This document shows positions 8,665 to 10,981 of a stretch of 10,981 nt of DNA, piece after piece (within the stretch, counting starts at the first letter, position 1; each line of letters begins with the position of its first letter). The stretch is from Mycoemilia scoparia (lineage: Eukaryota > Kickxellomycota > Kickxellomycetes > Kickxellales > Kickxellaceae). Location of the stretch: positions 1 through 10,981 of the forward strand of contig JANBPU010000443.1 of the NCBI GenBank assembly GCA_027575805.1, written 5' to 3'. The notes below the pieces were generated by a model that was not told the origin of the DNA, did no database searches, and saw nothing but the letters and a program-made list of their open reading frames with translations. The translations under genes and the position numbers were made by a program.

Positions 8665-8691
8665 ATTAAAGTTGATGTAAACAACTTTAAT
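8665..8691. repeat. Perfect 10-bp inverted repeat containing a forkhead-type site
   Basis: The arms ATTAAAGTTG (8665-8674) and CAACTTTAAT (8682-8691) pair perfectly around a 7-nt loop. The loop and right arm together contain GTAAACAA (8677-8684), the forkhead consensus, and TGTAAAC recurs at 8692-8698. The short loop would also allow an RNA hairpin. Confidence 0.6.
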
Positions 8692-8810
8692 GTAAACCAA
8701 ATATGTATACACATTCATACAAAACTAGATTATCTAGAAAAGTTTCTTTGTGGATGCAAATCAGCTAATGTATTTCTTGGATTGGCCGATTTGTATTGAT
8801 CTATTTCGAA

Positions 8811-8933
8811 TATATGGATCATAATTTTTGAAGGGTGAATTTTTGTGACCGCTGATTATAGGGGCTATCACAATTAAATGAATGTCCAATTTTACTAGCA
8901 AACTTTCACCCTTCAAAAATTATCTCCCATATG
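8811..8933. mobile_element. MITE-like inverted-repeat element, copy 2 (123 bp)
   Basis: This is the second copy of the element at 17-111, in the same orientation. A 24-nt stretch at the left end (8812-8835) is identical to 18-41. The inner arms pair perfectly over 19 bp (8821-8839 with 8905-8923). The interior keeps the family motif TATAGGGGC-ATCACA-TAAATG but is longer by roughly 14 nt on each side. Where copy 1 has GGGC/GCCC in its arms this copy has GGGT/ACCC, so base pairing is kept. ATATGG is present at both borders (8812-8817 and 8929-8934). No coding capacity is present. Confidence 0.72.
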
Positions 8934-8934
8934 G

Positions 8935-9060
8935 TCAGATTTCACAAGGCCTTGGGCAAAATAGGTCCCCAGGAGTAGTTGCATAAGGATCAGCTGGTGA
9001 TTGGGCCGAAATTTGAGGGCCCATCTCTGCCTACCATAAATTCGATCACTAGCGAAATCT
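8935..9060. other. GC-richer relic-like patch beside MITE copy 2
   Basis: About 48% GC by rough count, within strongly AT-rich flanks. It begins right at the border of the second inverted-repeat element. On the minus strand a 48-codon frame with no stop runs from 9059 to a TGA at 8915-8913 inside the element. It includes DRIYGRQRWALKFRPNH, which looks protein-like, but has no upstream ATG and is bounded by TGA at 9062-9060. GGGCC and GGCCC at 9003-9007 and 9018-9022 could pair. It may be a decayed gene or transposon fragment. I recognise no family. Confidence 0.25.
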
Positions 9061-10797
9061 CACCACAACTGCTATTGCTTCGTGCTGTTATATTTCTTTT
9101 TCAAGAGAAGTAATTTGGAAGTTTGAGACTAAGTAACATGAATCATTGAAATTGTCCACACTAGCCAAATAAAAATCAAGTATACTTTTATTTGCTTTTT
9201 TTGTTGTTGAACCACTTTATCATGAGAAACATTAACATTGGTGTTTTTTGTATATTTTAGATATAGAATATTTATCATTGCAAAGCGGCTACAGCGTCTG
9301 ACATGAAATTTGATATGTTAACTGGAATTTCAATACAGATGGAAAAAAATAACAATATCCCAATTTGGAGTAAGAATAAATTTACAATTATATAAATAAA
9401 AAGACATAAAATAATAATAAAGGGTCGATTAAATATATATCAAGAAAAAGTGCTCTGGATATTTTCGCATTTGTTGTTATGATTATATTTCTATAATTAT
9501 TAAAAGAAAGTAAAATGAGCAGTAGTAGTATTTAAGATGGTTAAATAAAAATGAAGTTGTCCATAAAAATATTGTTCAATCGTGGTGGTGGTTTAATAAT
9601 AAGAAGATGGATTTTTAAAATAATGATAATGCTATTACTGCTTAACATTACCACATAAATATATTATTGACTTTTGATGGATTTTCAACCAAGCGTTTTA
9701 ACAACAACAACAGATTTAATCGATATGAAAATATAGATTTATATAAAACAGAAGTACAGACATAACAAGTTGCAAATGTATACTTGGAACTTACAAAATT
9801 CATTTTTCATCAATAATGAATTCTATTTCTTTTCTTGATTAAAAATATCATAACATTGATCAATTAAATAAGAGGACTTATTTTTATGATGGCTGGTAGG
9901 ACAAGGATAATCATGACGGTAACTTGAATGTTTCAACAATATTTGATTCTTTATTATTGCTTTTGGATGGGAATTTTGGAAAATTGTGACAATGATACCA
10001 ACAATGTCATAAACATTTTCAATAAAATAAAAACAAGCAAAAGTATACTCTTTATCAAATCAACAGCATCTTCACTTTGCATTTAACAAATAAATAAATG
10101 TTGGATAAATGTAAAATATTCTGAGTCACATCAAACAAAAGCCAAACAATATTTAAATGAAACATATACGGAATACCAAAGCTCATATGGATCATGTTAG
10201 TGGTGGTGTTACTATTACTACTATTATCAATTACATTACTTGCTTCTTTTTTCTGGTATTGGATAATTATATTTCTTTAAAAAACAAAGAATCGCCAACT
10301 AAGCCAATCATTTAAAAACTGGAATGTTACATATTTCTTTACTAATACATAGATCTATACGAATAACAAGATTGCGTGCTAAAGGAATTAGATGTCTTGA
10401 AATCTGTCCTATCACAAACTAAAACTACATTTTAGTTGTTATTATTGGATAGCACTGAGAAACATTATTATCCCATAGCGGTTATTTATTTATTTTTGTT
10501 TGATGTCGTGATTATTAAGACTGTGAATTTATCTTTCTTTTTTTCTGAAAAAAGAACGAAACAGTACTAGATTTATGCATATGTTTTTATTGTTGGACAA
10601 TGAATAAAATAAAAAGAACAAGAAGGAATAAGTGTGCTCAGGTTACATATACTTGAACAACTACAACTTCAATAATAATTAAAACTATCTGTGCATACAT
10701 ATATATATGTGTATTTGTATATGTAAATAATCTGGTGTTTTTTATCGAAATTGAAAACAGAATTTAGTTGATGATAGCTATTTGGTATGATTTGATG
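9061..10797. other. AT-rich gene-free region, right part
   Basis: About 1.7 kb of AT-rich sequence with dense stops in all frames. I find no gene, tRNA or long repeat. A 12-nt match to the left end of the inverted-repeat elements, CATATGGATCAT, lies at 10184-10195 without the rest of an arm. Confidence 0.6.
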
Positions 10798-10980
10798 TTA
10801 GTTCTGGAAGTCTATAGAAAAAATACTGACGCAATATGTAAAAAGAACACAATGCATTTGGTGATATGGAATTTTCATGCTGTTCAAAAGTTCTGAACCC
10901 ACCAAATGAACTGAAGCTTTAGAAGATGACATATACACGCAGGGGATCTTCTTCCACAAGGAACGTTCCCATGAATTTGC
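10798..10980 (-). CDS. Possible 3' end of the next gene, cut by the window edge
   Basis: A minus-strand frame is open for 60 codons from the right edge to a TAA at 10800-10798. It reads with W, C and charged residues near the edge (SWERSLWKKIPCVYM) and is hydrophobic towards the end (CVLFTYCVSIFSIDF). GC rises somewhat in the last 60 bases. A second minus frame is also open for 20 codons from the edge to the TAA at 10921-10919, and a plus frame is open there too, so chance remains likely. If real, it would be the C-terminal tail of a gene in tandem with the DUF3020 gene. No family is recognisable. Confidence 0.15.
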   Translation of the reverse strand, partial: ANSWERSLWKKIPCVYMSSSKASVHLVGSELLNSMKIPYHQMHCVLFTYCVSIFSIDFQN

Positions 10981-10981
10981 A

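Larger units (their letters stand above)
5225..8810. other. AT-rich gene-free region upstream of the DUF3020 gene
   Basis: About 3.6 kb with frequent stops in all frames, no domain-like frame, no tRNA boxes and no rRNA. GC content falls abruptly at about 5.2 kb compared with the gene and leader. It contains short repeats, a (CA)9 run, two small inverted repeats and several forkhead-consensus heptamers, plus an isolated CTGTCAA at 5776-5782. It may be distal regulatory DNA of the DUF3020 gene, or may encode non-coding RNA that cannot be recognised from sequence alone. Confidence 0.6.

Noticed and set aside
8960..9065. tRNA-like B box (TTCGATCAC) near 9041
   Set aside because: No matching acceptor stem, A box or anticodon arm can be folded around it.

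Overview
The window looks like a piece of an ascomycete fungal (probably budding-yeast) nuclear genome. It has one long intronless gene on the minus strand, very long AT-rich non-coding sequence, dispersed microsatellites and no bacterial operon structure. The protein carries a basic module that I recognise as the fungal DUF3020 domain, and this is the main reason for placing the window in fungi. The species cannot be read from the sequence. Position 332 of the protein, inside the domain, is encoded by CTG and reads sensibly as Leu, which weakly argues against the CTG-to-Ser yeasts.

Layout. Positions 1-378 are the 3' flank of the gene and contain a short inverted-repeat element (17-111). Positions 379-3213 (minus) encode a 944-residue, mostly low-complexity protein rich in Q, N, H, S, T and A, with the DUF3020 module at about residues 303-375. 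Upstream, about 3214-4374 behaves like a roughly 1.1-kb 5' leader. The sense strand has only one ATG there, against about 29 on the opposite strand, and the sense strand is pyrimidine-rich in its distal half. About 4262-4900 is a GC-richer stretch with several STRE-like pentamers, a poly-C run and an MCB-like hexamer, and is the best candidate for the core promoter. From about 5.2 kb to the right end the sequence is AT-rich and shows no convincing gene. It holds a second copy of the inverted-repeat element (8811-8933), a GC-richer relic-like patch beside it, small inverted repeats, and an open frame cut by the right edge (10798-10980, minus) that might be the tail of the next gene.

Interpretation. 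One putative nuclear regulator with a prion-like composition lies downstream of a long leader and up to 7.6 kb of apparently gene-free sequence. This arrangement is known for yeast developmental master regulators. The most secure unusual signals are the strand-specific ATG depletion of the leader, the cluster of TTGACAG heptamers within it, and the pair of same-orientation MITE-like elements that bracket the whole locus and show a compensatory change between their arms. No CRISPR array, tRNA, rRNA or autonomous transposon was found.
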